Shown here one piece after another: positions 54,692-63,928 of a stretch of DNA of 64,000 bases. The notes below the pieces were generated by a model. It saw nothing but the letters and a program-made list of their open reading frames with translations. It searched no databases and was not told the origin of the DNA. Each line of letters opens with the position of its first letter. The stretch's first letter is position 1. This DNA comes from Ensifer sp. LC163 (GTDB lineage Bacteria; Pseudomonadota; Alphaproteobacteria; Rhizobiales; Rhizobiaceae). The stretch lies in assembly GCF_001695855.1 (NCBI RefSeq), contig NZ_MBSS01000012.1, positions 62,001-126,000 on the forward strand, in the 5' to 3' direction. The position numbers and the translations under genes are program-made.

Positions 54692-55123
54692 ATGAAAATC
54701 CAACCCATCATGACGGTCGAGGAACTGAACCGGTTTCTCGACACGGACTTCCCCCAGGTCCACACGGACGGCAAGGTGTTCCACGTCACAGCCACCGGCC
54801 CTGGATTTGCGACGATGCGGCTCGACCCAAACGAGCGTCATATCCGGCCGGGCGGCACCGTATCGGGCCCGACGCTTTTCGCGCTTGCAGATGTTTCGGC
54901 CTATATCGCACTGATCGCCCATATCGGCCCGGTGGCGCTCGCCGTCACCACCAATCTCAACATCAATTTCCTGCGCAAGCCGGAGCCGCAGCCGCTCGAA
55001 TGCACCTGCCGCATCCTCAAGCTCGGCAAGCGATTGGCCGTTCTCGACGCCTCGGTTGCCATGGTCGGCAGCGACGATCTCGTGGCGCATGCGACGGCGA
55101 CCTATTCGATTCCGCCGCGCTGA
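54692..55123 (+). CDS. PaaI-family hotdog thioesterase
   Basis: A 143-residue acyl-CoA thioesterase-like protein. RPGGTVSGPTLFALADVSAY is the hotdog helix with the catalytic Asp/Ser region, and TTNLNINFLRKPEP is the conserved strand. The ATG of MKIQPIMTVEELN has an AAGGA ribosome-binding site; an in-frame start 16 codons earlier is less likely. It is divergent from the enoyl-CoA hydratase, so both could act on acyl-CoA pools. Confidence 0.88.
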   Translation: MKIQPIMTVEELNRFLDTDFPQVHTDGKVFHVTATGPGFATMRLDPNERHIRPGGTVSGPTLFALADVSAYIALIAHIGPVALAVTTNLNINFLRKPEPQPLECTCRILKLGKRLAVLDASVAMVGSDDLVAHATATYSIPPR

Positions 55124-55200
55124 GTTGTGGTATCAACACACCACATAGATAACGTTTTGTTTTTGCATTGTTTTATTTCACGTCGATGAAATTCACGTTG

Positions 55201-55229
55201 TTGACGCCGGTTTAGCGCTTGCGTATAAG
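55201..55229 (+). promoter_or_regulatory. Promoter of rplM-rpsI
   Basis: TTGACG (55201-55206), a 17-bp spacer and TATAAG (55224-55229) lie 120 bp before rplM. This is the best sigma-70-type match in the window. Confidence 0.75.
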
Positions 55230-55267
55230 CACCCTCAGATCGCGGTCCCTCTCGGGCCGCTTTCTTC

Positions 55268-55291
55268 TTTTGGCTGAATTTCAGCCAAAAC
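55268..55291 (+). promoter_or_regulatory. Hairpin in the rplM leader
   Basis: The leader carries TTTTGGCTGA and TCAGCCAAAA, a 10-bp perfect stem with a 3-nt loop, between the promoter and rplM. It is a candidate L13 autoregulatory structure or attenuator; no known L13 leader consensus could be checked. Confidence 0.5.
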
Positions 55292-55348
55292 CAAGCAACA
55301 AGAAACGCCCAACGGTTCGCCGTTCGGGTCCAAAGAAAGAGTTTTGTT

Positions 55349-55813
55349 ATGGCAACCTTCGTTCAGAAGCCTGCAGAGGTGGAGAAGAAGTGGATCATCA
55401 TCGATGCCGAAGGCCTCGTTGTTGGTCGCCTCGCTTCCATCATCGCGAACCGCCTGCGCGGCAAGCACAAAGCCACCTTCACGCCGCATGTTGACGATGG
55501 CGACAACGTCATCGTGATCAACGCCGAGAAGGCTGTGCTCACGGGCAAGAAGTACACCGACAAGAAGTACTACTGGCACACCGGCTACCCCGGCGGCATC
55601 AAGGAGCGCACCGCGCGCCAGATCATCGAAGGCCGCTTCCCGGAGCGCGTCATCGAGAAGGCCGTCGAGCGCATGGTTCCCCGCGGCCCGCTCGGCCGTC
55701 GCCAGATGAAGAACCTGCGCGTTTACGCAGGCACGAACCATCCGCATGAAGCACAGCAGCCGGCCGTCCTCGACGTCGCCAAGCTGAACAGCAAGAACAC
55801 AAGGAGCGCCTAA
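55349..55813 (+). CDS. rplM: 50S ribosomal protein L13
   Basis: A 154-residue protein with the L13 signature [30 protein letters not shown] and the [20 protein letters not shown] block. It overlaps rpsI by one base (TAATG). Standard L13-S9 operon. Confidence 0.99.
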   Translation: MATFVQKPAEVEKKWIIIDAEGLVVGRLASIIANRLRGKHKATFTPHVDDGDNVIVINAEKAVLTGKKYTDKKYYWHTGYPGGIKERTARQIIEGRFPERVIEKAVERMVPRGPLGRRQMKNLRVYAGTNHPHEAQQPAVLDVAKLNSKNTRSA

Positions 55814-56280
55814 TGGCCGACCTTTCCGCTCTCAAGGAAATCGCCACGACTGCGGAACCGGCAGCTCCGGTTCACGTCAAGAAGGTCGATGCACAGGGCC
55901 GCTCCTACGCGACCGGCAAGCGTAAGAACGCTGTCGCCCGCGTATGGGTCAAGCCCGGCTCGGGCAAGATCACCGTCAACGGCAAGCCGTACCTCGACTA
56001 CTTCGCTCGTCCGGTTCTGCAGATGATCCTGCAGCAGCCGATCGTCGCAGCTGCCCGTGATGGCCAGTTCGACATCGACGCGACGGTCGCTGGTGGCGGT
56101 CTCTCCGGCCAGGCCGGTGCCGTTCGTCACGGCATTTCCAAGGCGCTCACCTACTTCGAACCGGGCCTGCGCTCGGTCCTGAAGAAGGGCGGCTTCCTGA
56201 CCCGCGACAGCCGTGTCGTTGAACGTAAGAAGTACGGCAAGGCCAAGGCCCGTCGTTCGTTCCAGTTCTCCAAGCGTTAA
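55813..56280 (+). CDS. rpsI: 30S ribosomal protein S9
   Basis: A 155-residue protein with [39 protein letters not shown] and the C-terminal basic tail ending FQFSKR, whose arginine contacts P-site tRNA. The N-terminal extension of about 30 residues is usual in alphaproteobacteria. Confidence 0.99.
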   Translation: MADLSALKEIATTAEPAAPVHVKKVDAQGRSYATGKRKNAVARVWVKPGSGKITVNGKPYLDYFARPVLQMILQQPIVAAARDGQFDIDATVAGGGLSGQAGAVRHGISKALTYFEPGLRSVLKKGGFLTRDSRVVERKKYGKAKARRSFQFSKR

Positions 56281-56304
56281 TCGCTGGCAGACACTGCATT
56301 TTGG

Positions 56305-56331
56305 AAGGCCGGGTTCGCCCGGCCTTTTTTT
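56305..56331. terminator. Terminator shared by rpsI and lrp
   Basis: AAGGCCGGG (56305-56313) pairs with CCCGGCCTT (56318-56326) around a TTCG loop, with a T run to 56331. The convergent regulator gene stops 4 bp beyond it. Confidence 0.92.
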
Positions 56332-56334
56332 GTG

Positions 56335-56808
56335 TCAGATCGGCAGCTCAGTCGTCGATTTCAACTCGCGCAGCACGAAGCTCGAAACCACCGTGCGCAC
56401 ATGCGGATTGCGCATGAGATAACGCGTCATGAATGCATCATAGCTGTCGACGTCATTCGCCCGGATCTTCAGCATGTAGTCGAAGGTTCCCGACAGCGCA
56501 TAGCACTCCATGATCTCCGGTCGGTCACGGACGACCGCCGAGAAGGCCGCGATCGCCTCGTCGTGATGATCCTCGAGCGTCACATGGGCGATGATGCACA
56601 GCTTCAGATCCAGCTTCGACGGATCGAGCAGCGCCACCCGCTTGCGGATCACGCCGTCGGCCTCCAATTCCTGCAGGCGGCGCCAGGCCGAGCTTTGCGA
56701 CATGCCCGCCCTTTCCGCGAGCTCCGACAACGACTGACCGCTATCGGCCTGGATCAACCGCAGCAGCTTGCGCAATGGCTGGGAAGTTTCCTTCAAATCC
56801 GACGACAT
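56335..56808 (-). CDS. Lrp/AsnC-family regulator, divergent from phhA
   Basis: A 157-residue regulator. The helix-turn-helix is SLSELAERAGMSQSSAWRRL, followed by a RAM/AsnC effector domain (CIIAHVTLEDHHDEAIAAFS, ECYALSGTFDYMLKIRANDV). The ATG of MSSDLKETSQ is preferred over upstream in-frame starts. It is divergent from phhA with about 112 bp between the starts, so it is the likely activator of phenylalanine degradation, responding to Phe or Tyr. Confidence 0.92.
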   Translation of the reverse strand: MSSDLKETSQPLRKLLRLIQADSGQSLSELAERAGMSQSSAWRRLQELEADGVIRKRVALLDPSKLDLKLCIIAHVTLEDHHDEAIAAFSAVVRDRPEIMECYALSGTFDYMLKIRANDVDSYDAFMTRYLMRNPHVRTVVSSFVLRELKSTTELPI

Positions 56809-56920
56809 TCCGAAATTTCCTCCCGCAACAGAGCCTTCCACCGGCAACTGTGAAACAAATACTCGCTCCATTCGCGATACAATTGCAACAACTGGATGTT
56901 TTGACGAATGAGGAGACGTC

Positions 56921-57712
56921 ATGCCCATGGAAAGCAGCTACACCGCGAAACTGCCCGAGCCGGATGGCAGCTATCACTACACGCCCGAGGAGGACGCGAT
57001 CTGGGGTGAGCTTTACCAGCGACAGATGAAACTGCTCGCGGACAAGGCCTGCGACGAGTATCTGGAGGGTGCGCGCAAACTCGGCCTTGGCCCTGACCGC
57101 GTGCCGCAGTTGCAGGAGGTCAACCACCGCCTGCAGGAAACCACCGGCTTCGGTGTCGAAGGCGTGCCGGCACTGATCCCGCCGTCACGGTTCTACGAAC
57201 TTCTGTCCCAGGGCAAGTTTCCGCTCGCAACCTTCATGCGCCGGCGTGAACATATCGACTATATCGAAGAGCCTGACATCTTCCACGAGGTCTTCGGCCA
57301 CTGCCCGCTCCTAACCAACCAGAGCTACGCCAACTTCGTCCGCCGCTTCGGTGAAAAGGCCGTCGCGCTTGGCAAGGGCTATTCCTGGCATATGTTCCGG
57401 ATCTTCTGGTTCACCGTCGAGTTCGGGCTGATCAATACGCCGCAAGGGCGGCGCTGCTACGGTGCCGGCATCGTGTCGTCGCCGAACGAGACCCGCACTG
57501 CGATGGAACCGTCGGCCAGCGAGTTTCGCCCCTTCGACCTGATGACGGTGCTGCGCACGCCCTATCGCATCGATATCGTCCAGCCGATCTACTACGTCAT
57601 CGACAGCTTCGCGCAGCTCGAGGCCATCATCGAAGAAGACATCGGCGCGCGCATTACCGAGGCCAAGGCGCTCGGCGACTTCGCGCCGACCTTCGAAGCC
57701 AAGGCGTCCTGA
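56921..57712 (+). CDS. phhA: Phenylalanine-4-hydroxylase
   Basis: A 263-residue monomeric bacterial enzyme that converts phenylalanine to tyrosine with tetrahydropterin and oxygen. The iron ligands are His122 and His127 (FHEVFGHCPLL) and Glu167 (FTVEFGL). It lacks the regulatory ACT domain of animal enzymes, as expected. GAGGAGACGTC precedes the ATG. Confidence 0.96.
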   Translation: MPMESSYTAKLPEPDGSYHYTPEEDAIWGELYQRQMKLLADKACDEYLEGARKLGLGPDRVPQLQEVNHRLQETTGFGVEGVPALIPPSRFYELLSQGKFPLATFMRRREHIDYIEEPDIFHEVFGHCPLLTNQSYANFVRRFGEKAVALGKGYSWHMFRIFWFTVEFGLINTPQGRRCYGAGIVSSPNETRTAMEPSASEFRPFDLMTVLRTPYRIDIVQPIYYVIDSFAQLEAIIEEDIGARITEAKALGDFAPTFEAKAS

Positions 57713-57791
57713 CAGCATTGGAATTCGCCGGCAGGGACTTGCCTTGCCGGCGACGATTGTCCAACGTTCAGCTATACACGGGAGACGGGAC

Positions 57792-58754
57792 ATGGCGAAC
57801 AGGACGATCGATCACGCGCTGACGGCGCGCTCACTCACATCGGCGGCATCGGACCCGACGCATGCCGGTATCCTCTCCTTCATGCGGCGCAAATACTCCA
57901 AGCAGCTGAAGGACGTCGATGTCGTCGTCTGGGGCATCCCCTTTGATGCCGCAACTTCCAATCGCCCCGGCGCCCGCTTCGGACCGCAGGCGATCCGCCG
58001 CGCGTCGGCGATCTTCGACAACGATCCGCAATATCCGTTCGAGCGCGACCTCTTTGCCGAAATGGCAACGATCGACTACGGCGACTGCCTGCTCGACTAC
58101 GGCAACCACTCGAAAACGCCGGCGACGATCGAGCGCGAAGCGGCAAAGATCCTGAAGAGCGGCGCCTATCTGCAGACGCTTGGCGGCGATCATTTCGTCA
58201 CCTATCCGATCCTCAAGGCGCACGCCGCGATCCACGGCCCCCTCGCCCTCGTCCAGTTCGACGCGCATCAGGACACCTGGCCGGACGAACGCGGCCGCAT
58301 CGACCATGGTTCCTTTGTCGGTCGTGCGGCGCGTGCTGGCCTGATCGACACCGACCGATCGATCCAGATCGGCGTACGCACCCATGCGCCGGAGGACTGC
58401 GGCATCCGCATTCTCTATGGCTACGATGTCGAGGAAATGAGCGTCACGGACATTGCCGACGCCATCATCCGGCAGGTCGGGGAGCGCAAGGCCTACCTGA
58501 CCTTCGACATCGATTGCCTCGATCCGGCCTATGCACCCGGCACCGGCACTCCCGTTGCCGGCGGCCCTTCCAGCGCCAAGATACTTTCGGTCCTGCGCAA
58601 GCTTGGAGCCCTGACGGTCGTCGGCAGCGATGTCGTCGAAGTCGCGCCTGCCTATGACCACGCCGACGTCACCGCCATCGCCGGCGCGACTGTCGCCATG
58701 TACATGCTGGGGCTGCATGCCGAAAAGCTGGCGGAGCGTTCGACGCTCCGCTGA
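57792..58754 (+). CDS. speB: Agmatinase/ureohydrolase family protein
   Basis: A 320-residue binuclear-manganese ureohydrolase. The metal motifs are GGDHFVTYP, FDAHQDTW with a following HGS, and TFDIDCLDPAYAPGTGTPVA. The family includes agmatinase, arginase, guanidinobutyrase and guanidinopropionase; the GGPSS after the last motif favours agmatinase-like enzymes but does not decide. The ATG at 57792 has GGAGACGGGAC upstream. Putrescine from agmatine would be the usual product. argC is nearby. Confidence 0.85.
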   Translation: MANRTIDHALTARSLTSAASDPTHAGILSFMRRKYSKQLKDVDVVVWGIPFDAATSNRPGARFGPQAIRRASAIFDNDPQYPFERDLFAEMATIDYGDCLLDYGNHSKTPATIEREAAKILKSGAYLQTLGGDHFVTYPILKAHAAIHGPLALVQFDAHQDTWPDERGRIDHGSFVGRAARAGLIDTDRSIQIGVRTHAPEDCGIRILYGYDVEEMSVTDIADAIIRQVGERKAYLTFDIDCLDPAYAPGTGTPVAGGPSSAKILSVLRKLGALTVVGSDVVEVAPAYDHADVTAIAGATVAMYMLGLHAEKLAERSTLR

Positions 58755-58978
58755 TCACTTGCTCCGTCAATCGAGATTGAGCAGACTCGCGTCCTTGGCT
58801 GCAACCGCGAAAGCAGGAACAGCAGTGCGGCGATCGCAAGCGTCACGGCGACGAGAAAGGGCACGAACCGCCAGCACGTATCGAAATAGTGCAAGGCCTG
58901 AAGCAACGCCAGGAACGCCAGCGAGATAGGCAGCGGATGCCTGAGCACGCGCCCAGCCTTCTCGATCACGTTCTTCAC
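58652..58978 (-). CDS. Possible small two-helix membrane protein
   Basis: A GTG-started frame of 108 codons on the minus strand: VKNVIEKAGRVLRHPLPISL, then LAFLALLQALHYF and RFVPFLVAVTLAIAALLFLL, a credible pair of transmembrane helices. A GGGAGCAGAG lies just before the GTG. The C-terminal third runs antisense into the end of the speB gene by about 100 bp, and its composition there is poor, so the true stop region or the whole call is uncertain. Confidence 0.4.
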   Translation of the reverse strand: MKNVIEKAGRVLRHPLPISLAFLALLQALHYFDTCWRFVPFLVAVTLAIAALLFLLSRLQPRTRVCSISIDGASDQRSVERSASFSACSPSMYMATVAPAMAVTSAWS

Positions 58979-59278
58979 CCTCTGCTCCCATATGACAGTT
59001 TTGTGGCAGAGCCTCTGATGCGGAATTGCCGGCAACAAGGCAACCTCTGGGTTGTAAATCGCAAGTCATGGTTTAGCGTGCCAAGCGCGCCGCGGTGTCG
59101 CCGAAACGTTGCTGGCGCGGGCTGCCCGGTTGCGGGCTGCGGCCGCTGCTTATATATGAACACGACCGCGCCACCGGGCGGGCACTGCACGCGCGAACGG
59201 AGCGTTGAGAAACTGAATCAAATCTGTGCCAGATTGATTCCGGAATGACTCGTAACCTTCTGGAAGAACGGGAAAATC
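58755..59278. other. Region between speB and argC
   Basis: About 520 bp holding the possible small membrane-protein gene. The remaining part (58990-59278) contains no protein-like frame. An argC promoter is expected here, but I could not pick one with confidence. Confidence 0.5.
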
Positions 59279-60211
59279 ATGAAACCGAAGATCTTCATCG
59301 ATGGCGAACACGGCACCACCGGGCTGCAGATCCGCACCCGCATGGCCGGCCGAACCGATCTCGAACTCCTGTCGATACCGGAAGCCGAGCGACGCAACGC
59401 CGCGATGCGCGAAGACCTTCTGAACAATGCCGACATCGCAATCCTCTGCCTGCCGGACGACGCATCGCGCGAAGCTGTCTCCATGGTCGCCGGCAACAAC
59501 CGGGTGCGCATCATCGACACCTCGACCGCGCACCGGATCGCTCCGGACTGGGCCTACGGTTTTGCGGAAATGGACAAGGCACAACCCGCCAAGATCCGCG
59601 ATGCCCGCCATGTCGCCAATCCCGGCTGCTATCCGACGGGCGCGATCGGCGTCATCCGTCCACTGCGTCAGGCCGGCATCCTGCCCGATGGATACCCGGT
59701 CACGGTCAACGCCGTTTCCGGCTACACCGGTGGCGGCAAGCAGATGATCGCGCAGATGGAGGACGAGGCAAACCCGGATCACATCAGTGCGCCGCATTTC
59801 CTCTACGGGCTGACACTCAAGCACAAGCATGTGCCCGAAATGAAGATGCACGGCCTTCTCGACCGCGCGCCCGTGTTTGCGCCTTCGGTCGGCAAGTTCC
59901 CGCAGGGCATGATCGTCCAGGTACCGCTCTATCTCGACGATCTCGCCGCCGGCGCGACGGTCGAGAGCATTCATGCGGCGCTCGTCGAACATTATGCCGG
60001 CCAGTCGATCGTCGAAGTGGTCCCGCTTGCCGCCAGCGAAAAGCTCGGCCGCATTGATGCCACGGAACTCGCCGGTGAAGATACGATGAGACTGTTCGTG
60101 TTCGGCACGCCAGGCGGAACTCATGTGAACCTCGTCGCCCTGCTCGACAATCTTGGCAAGGGTGCCTCGGGCGCCGCCGTCCAGAACATGGATTTGATGC
60201 TGTCGGCCTGA
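59279..60211 (+). CDS. argC: N-acetyl-gamma-glutamyl-phosphate reductase
   Basis: A 310-residue NADPH-dependent enzyme of arginine biosynthesis, of the short argC2 type. The NADP loop is [16 protein letters not shown], and the catalytic cysteine is Cys117 in [21 protein letters not shown] and the H at PEMKMHG-type positions follow the family. It starts MKPKIFIDG after a weak AACGGG. Confidence 0.95.
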   Translation: MKPKIFIDGEHGTTGLQIRTRMAGRTDLELLSIPEAERRNAAMREDLLNNADIAILCLPDDASREAVSMVAGNNRVRIIDTSTAHRIAPDWAYGFAEMDKAQPAKIRDARHVANPGCYPTGAIGVIRPLRQAGILPDGYPVTVNAVSGYTGGGKQMIAQMEDEANPDHISAPHFLYGLTLKHKHVPEMKMHGLLDRAPVFAPSVGKFPQGMIVQVPLYLDDLAAGATVESIHAALVEHYAGQSIVEVVPLAASEKLGRIDATELAGEDTMRLFVFGTPGGTHVNLVALLDNLGKGASGAAVQNMDLMLSA

Positions 60212-60233
60212 TCGATAGCAGCCGCCCGAAAGA

Positions 60234-60266
60234 AAAGACCCCGGCGAGATGCTCGCCGGGGTCTTT
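60234..60266. terminator. Bidirectional terminator between argC and ctaA
   Basis: A 15-bp perfect stem, AAAGACCCCGGCGAG (60234-60248) with CTCGCCGGGGTCTTT (60252-60266), with T-rich ends on both strands. It lies between the convergent argC and ctaA genes. Confidence 0.92.
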
Positions 60267-60288
60267 CTTGTTTATCCTCTTGCCGAAT

Positions 60289-61392
60289 TTAGCTGCGCAA
60301 CTCGATTGCGGTCGGCTTTGGATACTCGCCGACGAAGCCGCGCCAATGCGCGATTGCGAAGCCGAGTACCACCAGCGCGCCACCCTGATGCAGGACGCCC
60401 CAGCCGACCGGCACCTGCAGCAAGAGCGTGGTGATACCAATGACCGCCTGAATGCTGACGAGCGCAAACAGCAACACCGAGCGGCGCGCATGCGTGGATT
60501 CCGGCGCCGCCCTGACCGAGGCGATCACGTGCATCAGCGCCAGCGCGAAGAGCACGTAGGCACCGATCCGGTGGATGAACTGCACGGTCTTCGGGTTCTC
60601 GAAGACATTGATCCACCAGGGGTGCTGCAGGAAAAGATCGGACGGGATCCATGCGCCATCCATCAGCGGCCAGGTATTGTAGCTGAAACCCGCATCGAGC
60701 CCGGCAACCAGCGCGCCGAGATAAATCTGGAACAGGCTCATGATGGCGATGATGGCCGCCATCCTGCGCGAGCGATCCGTCGGCGCCGCATCGTCGGAAT
60801 GCAGACAAAGGCCGCGCTGGATCCACATGCAGGCTGCAAAGATCAGGCAAGCGATGACGAGGTGGGTCGCCAGCCTGTATTGACTGACATCGGTCCGCTC
60901 CGCCAGACCGGAGGAAACCATCCACCAGCCGATAAAGCCCTGGAATCCCCCGAGCGCCAGAATGCCGAGAAGCGGCCAGCGAAGCCGGCGTTCGACCCGA
61001 CCCGTCAGCCAGAACAAGGCGAGCGGCACCGCGAAGATCACGCCGATGGTGCGGGCCAGCAGCCGGTGGGCCCATTCCCACCAGAAGATCGTCTTGAACT
61101 CACCGACCGTCATGCCCTTGTTGATCTGCTGGTATTGCGGGATGCGCTGATAGAGCTGAAACTCTTCTTCCCATTCCTCGGCCGTGAGAGGTGGGATGAC
61201 GCCGTGGATCGGCTTCCACTCGGTGATCGACAGGCCAGATTCCGTCAGGCGCGTCGCACCACCGACAAGCACCAGCGCGAAAAGCGTGAAGAGAACGACG
61301 ACGAGCCAGCCGCGGATCTGCCGGCGGTTGCGATCGGTCCTGTCGATCTCGCTTCGGAGCATCTGTTCTGTCGCCAATTCGACGCCTGCCAT
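60289..61392 (-). CDS. ctaA: Heme A synthase (COX15/CtaA)
   Basis: A 367-residue, eight-helix membrane enzyme that oxidises heme O to heme A for aa3-type oxidases. The conserved histidines are seen in [38 protein letters not shown] and [12 protein letters not shown]. The N-terminal [19 protein letters not shown] is the family signature. Its presence implies a heme-A terminal oxidase elsewhere in the genome. Confidence 0.96.
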   Translation of the reverse strand: MAGVELATEQMLRSEIDRTDRNRRQIRGWLVVVLFTLFALVLVGGATRLTESGLSITEWKPIHGVIPPLTAEEWEEEFQLYQRIPQYQQINKGMTVGEFKTIFWWEWAHRLLARTIGVIFAVPLALFWLTGRVERRLRWPLLGILALGGFQGFIGWWMVSSGLAERTDVSQYRLATHLVIACLIFAACMWIQRGLCLHSDDAAPTDRSRRMAAIIAIMSLFQIYLGALVAGLDAGFSYNTWPLMDGAWIPSDLFLQHPWWINVFENPKTVQFIHRIGAYVLFALALMHVIASVRAAPESTHARRSVLLFALVSIQAVIGITTLLLQVPVGWGVLHQGGALVVLGFAIAHWRGFVGEYPKPTAIELRS

Positions 61393-61570
61393 GGCTTTCC
61401 CTCTGGTATCGCGGGGTTGGCGGCAGGGGGATCGAGCGGTTCATCGCCGCGCCTGCCGGAAAGCCGTTGATTTGCACCAGAGCGGCATGCAAAACAAGGC
61501 CGAACCCTTTGCGGCATGCCGTCGCGGCCGGATCCAGGGTCAGGACCTGGCGCCATTTGAAAGAAATGAA

Positions 61571-61783
61571 ATGCCCGTACGTCTCAGAAAGCTGATCGGC
61601 ACGATCCTGATCATCATCCTTGTCATCGTTTATGCGCTTGCCGCCGTTACCTTCGCATCGTTGCTGCTGGGCGCCGCGCCCTGGTGGGTGCATCTGATGT
61701 ACTTCTTCCTTACCGGCCTGCTCTGGGTGCTGCCGGCCATGCTGATCATCAAGTGGATGGAAAAACCGGCGAAGGACCGCTGA
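61571..61783 (+). CDS. DUF2842 family membrane protein
   Basis: A 70-residue protein with two membrane helices: RKLIGTILIIILVIVYALAA and the WWVHLMYFFLTGLLWVLPAM segment, ending IIKWMEKPAKDR. This matches DUF2842, a small alphaproteobacterial family of unknown function. The start is the ATG of MPVRLRKLIG; the frame is open far upstream through non-coding sequence. It is divergent from ctaA. Confidence 0.88.
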   Translation: MPVRLRKLIGTILIIILVIVYALAAVTFASLLLGAAPWWVHLMYFFLTGLLWVLPAMLIIKWMEKPAKDR

Positions 61784-61798
61784 GCCAGAGGGACGCTG

Positions 61799-62542
61799 AT
61801 GAAGGTTGCGATCATTTCCGATATCCATGGCAACGACCTTGCGCTCGAGGCGGTGCTTGCCGATATCGACGCGCTGGGGATCACCGACATTGTCAATCTC
61901 GGCGACCATGTCAGCGGTCCGCTCAATGCTGCGCGCACCGCCGATATCCTGATGGCACGCAACATCCCGTCGATATCAGGCAATCATGACCGATACCTGC
62001 TGACGATCGATCCGGCCGACATGGGACTGTCCGACCGCGCGGCCCATGGGGAATTGCACCCCCGACATCTCGATTGGCTCGCGACACTACCGACCACCCT
62101 CGTCTATCGTGATGCGCTCTTTCTTTGCCACGGCACACCTGCAAGCGACGAAACCTACTGGCTCGAAGCGTTGACCGCCGACGGCGTGGTCCATCTGGCA
62201 GCGCGCAGCGCCATCGAGGCCTTCGCGACAGGCATCGAACAACCGGTCATTCTCTGCGGACACACGCACATTCCCCGAGCGATCCGCCTGGCGGACGGCC
62301 GGCTCGTGGTCAATCCCGGCAGCGTCGGTTGCCCTGGCTATGACGACGACCGCCCGGTCGCGCACAAGGTGGAAGTCGGTTCGCCGGATGCGCGCTACGC
62401 CATCATAGAAAGTGCCGGCAATGGCTGGAGCGTCACGTTCCGCACGATCCCCTACGACCATAAGGCGATGTCGAGGCTGGCTGCGGAGCGAAACCGCGTG
62501 CAGTGGGCAGAAGCTCTTGCAACAGGTTTTCTCAGCGCGTAG
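61799..62542 (+). CDS. Metallophosphoesterase (YfcE/ApaH-like)
   Basis: A 247-residue calcineurin-fold phosphodiesterase. Metal motifs: IISDIHGNDLALEAVL, NLGDHVSGP, SGNHDRYL, LCHGTP and CGHTHIPRAI, with VNPGSVGCPGYDDDRPVAH at the end. This set is typical of broad-specificity phosphodiesterases. It starts 15 bp after the DUF2842 gene, probably as one transcript. Confidence 0.9.
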   Translation: MKVAIISDIHGNDLALEAVLADIDALGITDIVNLGDHVSGPLNAARTADILMARNIPSISGNHDRYLLTIDPADMGLSDRAAHGELHPRHLDWLATLPTTLVYRDALFLCHGTPASDETYWLEALTADGVVHLAARSAIEAFATGIEQPVILCGHTHIPRAIRLADGRLVVNPGSVGCPGYDDDRPVAHKVEVGSPDARYAIIESAGNGWSVTFRTIPYDHKAMSRLAAERNRVQWAEALATGFLSA

Positions 62543-62644
62543 CTGTGCGAGCTTCACGCTTTGCTAACTGCATTCGCCGGTTGTTGCCCGGAGGCCGCCG
62601 TCGTATTTCACGAATTAAGCGGATTGTAGAGGAGTTGCCGTTCA

Positions 62645-63928
62645 ATGGCGGCCGCAACCAGCATCCGGACCGCCCTGCCGATGATGAATACAGATCTGAC
62701 CATCGGCCGATCGGGCCATCGAGACGCACAAGCTGCGTCCCGGTCCGATGCTGCCGCGAGCCGGTTCGAGATCTCCATCCATGACACGATGGCGCCGCTG
62801 GAGCAGGAATGGCGATCGCTGGAAGCGCTGCCTTTCAACTCGTTGCACAATGGCTACGACTGGTGCGCGGCATGGGCGCTGGCCCATGACAGCGAGCTGT
62901 TGATCGTCCGCGGCACCCTTGATGGCGAACTGCAGTTCATCCTGCCCCTCGAATTCGTGCCTGGCCGCCTGTTCAACACGGCCCGGTTTATCGGTGCGCC
63001 CCACAGCAATCTCAATACCGGACTGTTTGCAGCGGATGCGCTGCCCCTTCCCCATACCGATGTTTCTGACCTCCTGGCGCGCGAGCTCAATCACCGTCCG
63101 GGCCACAGGGTCGATCTCGTCACGCTCGAAAAGACCCCGCATCACTGGCACGGAACCGCAAGTCCGTTGACGGGTCTGCCCGGCATCAAGAACCAGAATG
63201 CCTCGTTTCAACTGCCCCTGTTCGCGAGCTTCGAACGCACGCTGGCGCAGGTCAATGCAAAGCGCCGGCGCAAGAAGATGCGGATCTCCGAGCGGAGGCT
63301 CGAGGCTCTCGGGGGCTACGACTACGTCATTGCGCAAAGCCCCGCGGAAGCGCAGGCATTGCTCGACGTCTTCTTGCGACAGAAGGCAATCCGTTTTGCA
63401 ACTCTTGGTCTTCCCGACGTTTTCCATGAGGCGCCGACGCGGGCGTTCTTTCACGCGCTCGCCGGTCGCTGCGGCGAGACTGGAAATCCGCTGCTCGAAC
63501 TCAATGCCATCCGTCTGAAAGGTGAACATGGCGGACGGGTCGTCGCTGTCGCCGGTCTTTCGCGAAAGGCCGACCATGTCATCTGCCAGTTCGGGTCTAT
63601 CGACGAGGAGCTGGCAGGCGATGCCAGTCCCGGCGAGCTCTTGTTCTACAGGATGATCGAGAGGCTCTGTGGCGAAGGTGCGGCGCTGTTTGACTTCGGT
63701 GTCGGCGACCAGCCCTACAAGCGCTCGTGGTGCACGATCGAGACACCGCTGAGAGACATTGTCGTGCCGCTAACGGTGCGCGGCCGGTTCGCGGCTGCCT
63801 ATCACCGGGCACTGGTGCGGGCGAAAGTGGTGATCAAGGCGAACAAGGCCGCCTACGCCTTCTTTCAGCGTGCACGCAGTCGCAAGAAAAACGCCGGTAG
63901 AAAGACCGGCGACAGAGACGTCGAATAA
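62645..63928 (+). CDS. GNAT/BioF2-like acetyltransferase (CelD-related)
   Basis: A 427-residue protein. The N-terminal half (EQEWRSLEALPFNSLHNGYD, DWCAAWALAHDSELLIVRG) and C-terminal half (FLRQKAIRFATLGLPDVFHE, FDFGVGDQPYKRSWC) fit the acetyltransferase_6 fold seen in proteins next to cellulose or exopolysaccharide genes. The last 30 residues are very basic. GAGGAG lies upstream of the ATG. The neighbours within the window do not reveal a polysaccharide cluster, so the substrate is unknown. Confidence 0.82.
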   Translation: MAAATSIRTALPMMNTDLTIGRSGHRDAQAASRSDAAASRFEISIHDTMAPLEQEWRSLEALPFNSLHNGYDWCAAWALAHDSELLIVRGTLDGELQFILPLEFVPGRLFNTARFIGAPHSNLNTGLFAADALPLPHTDVSDLLARELNHRPGHRVDLVTLEKTPHHWHGTASPLTGLPGIKNQNASFQLPLFASFERTLAQVNAKRRRKKMRISERRLEALGGYDYVIAQSPAEAQALLDVFLRQKAIRFATLGLPDVFHEAPTRAFFHALAGRCGETGNPLLELNAIRLKGEHGGRVVAVAGLSRKADHVICQFGSIDEELAGDASPGELLFYRMIERLCGEGAALFDFGVGDQPYKRSWCTIETPLRDIVVPLTVRGRFAAAYHRALVRAKVVIKANKAAYAFFQRARSRKKNAGRKTGDRDVE

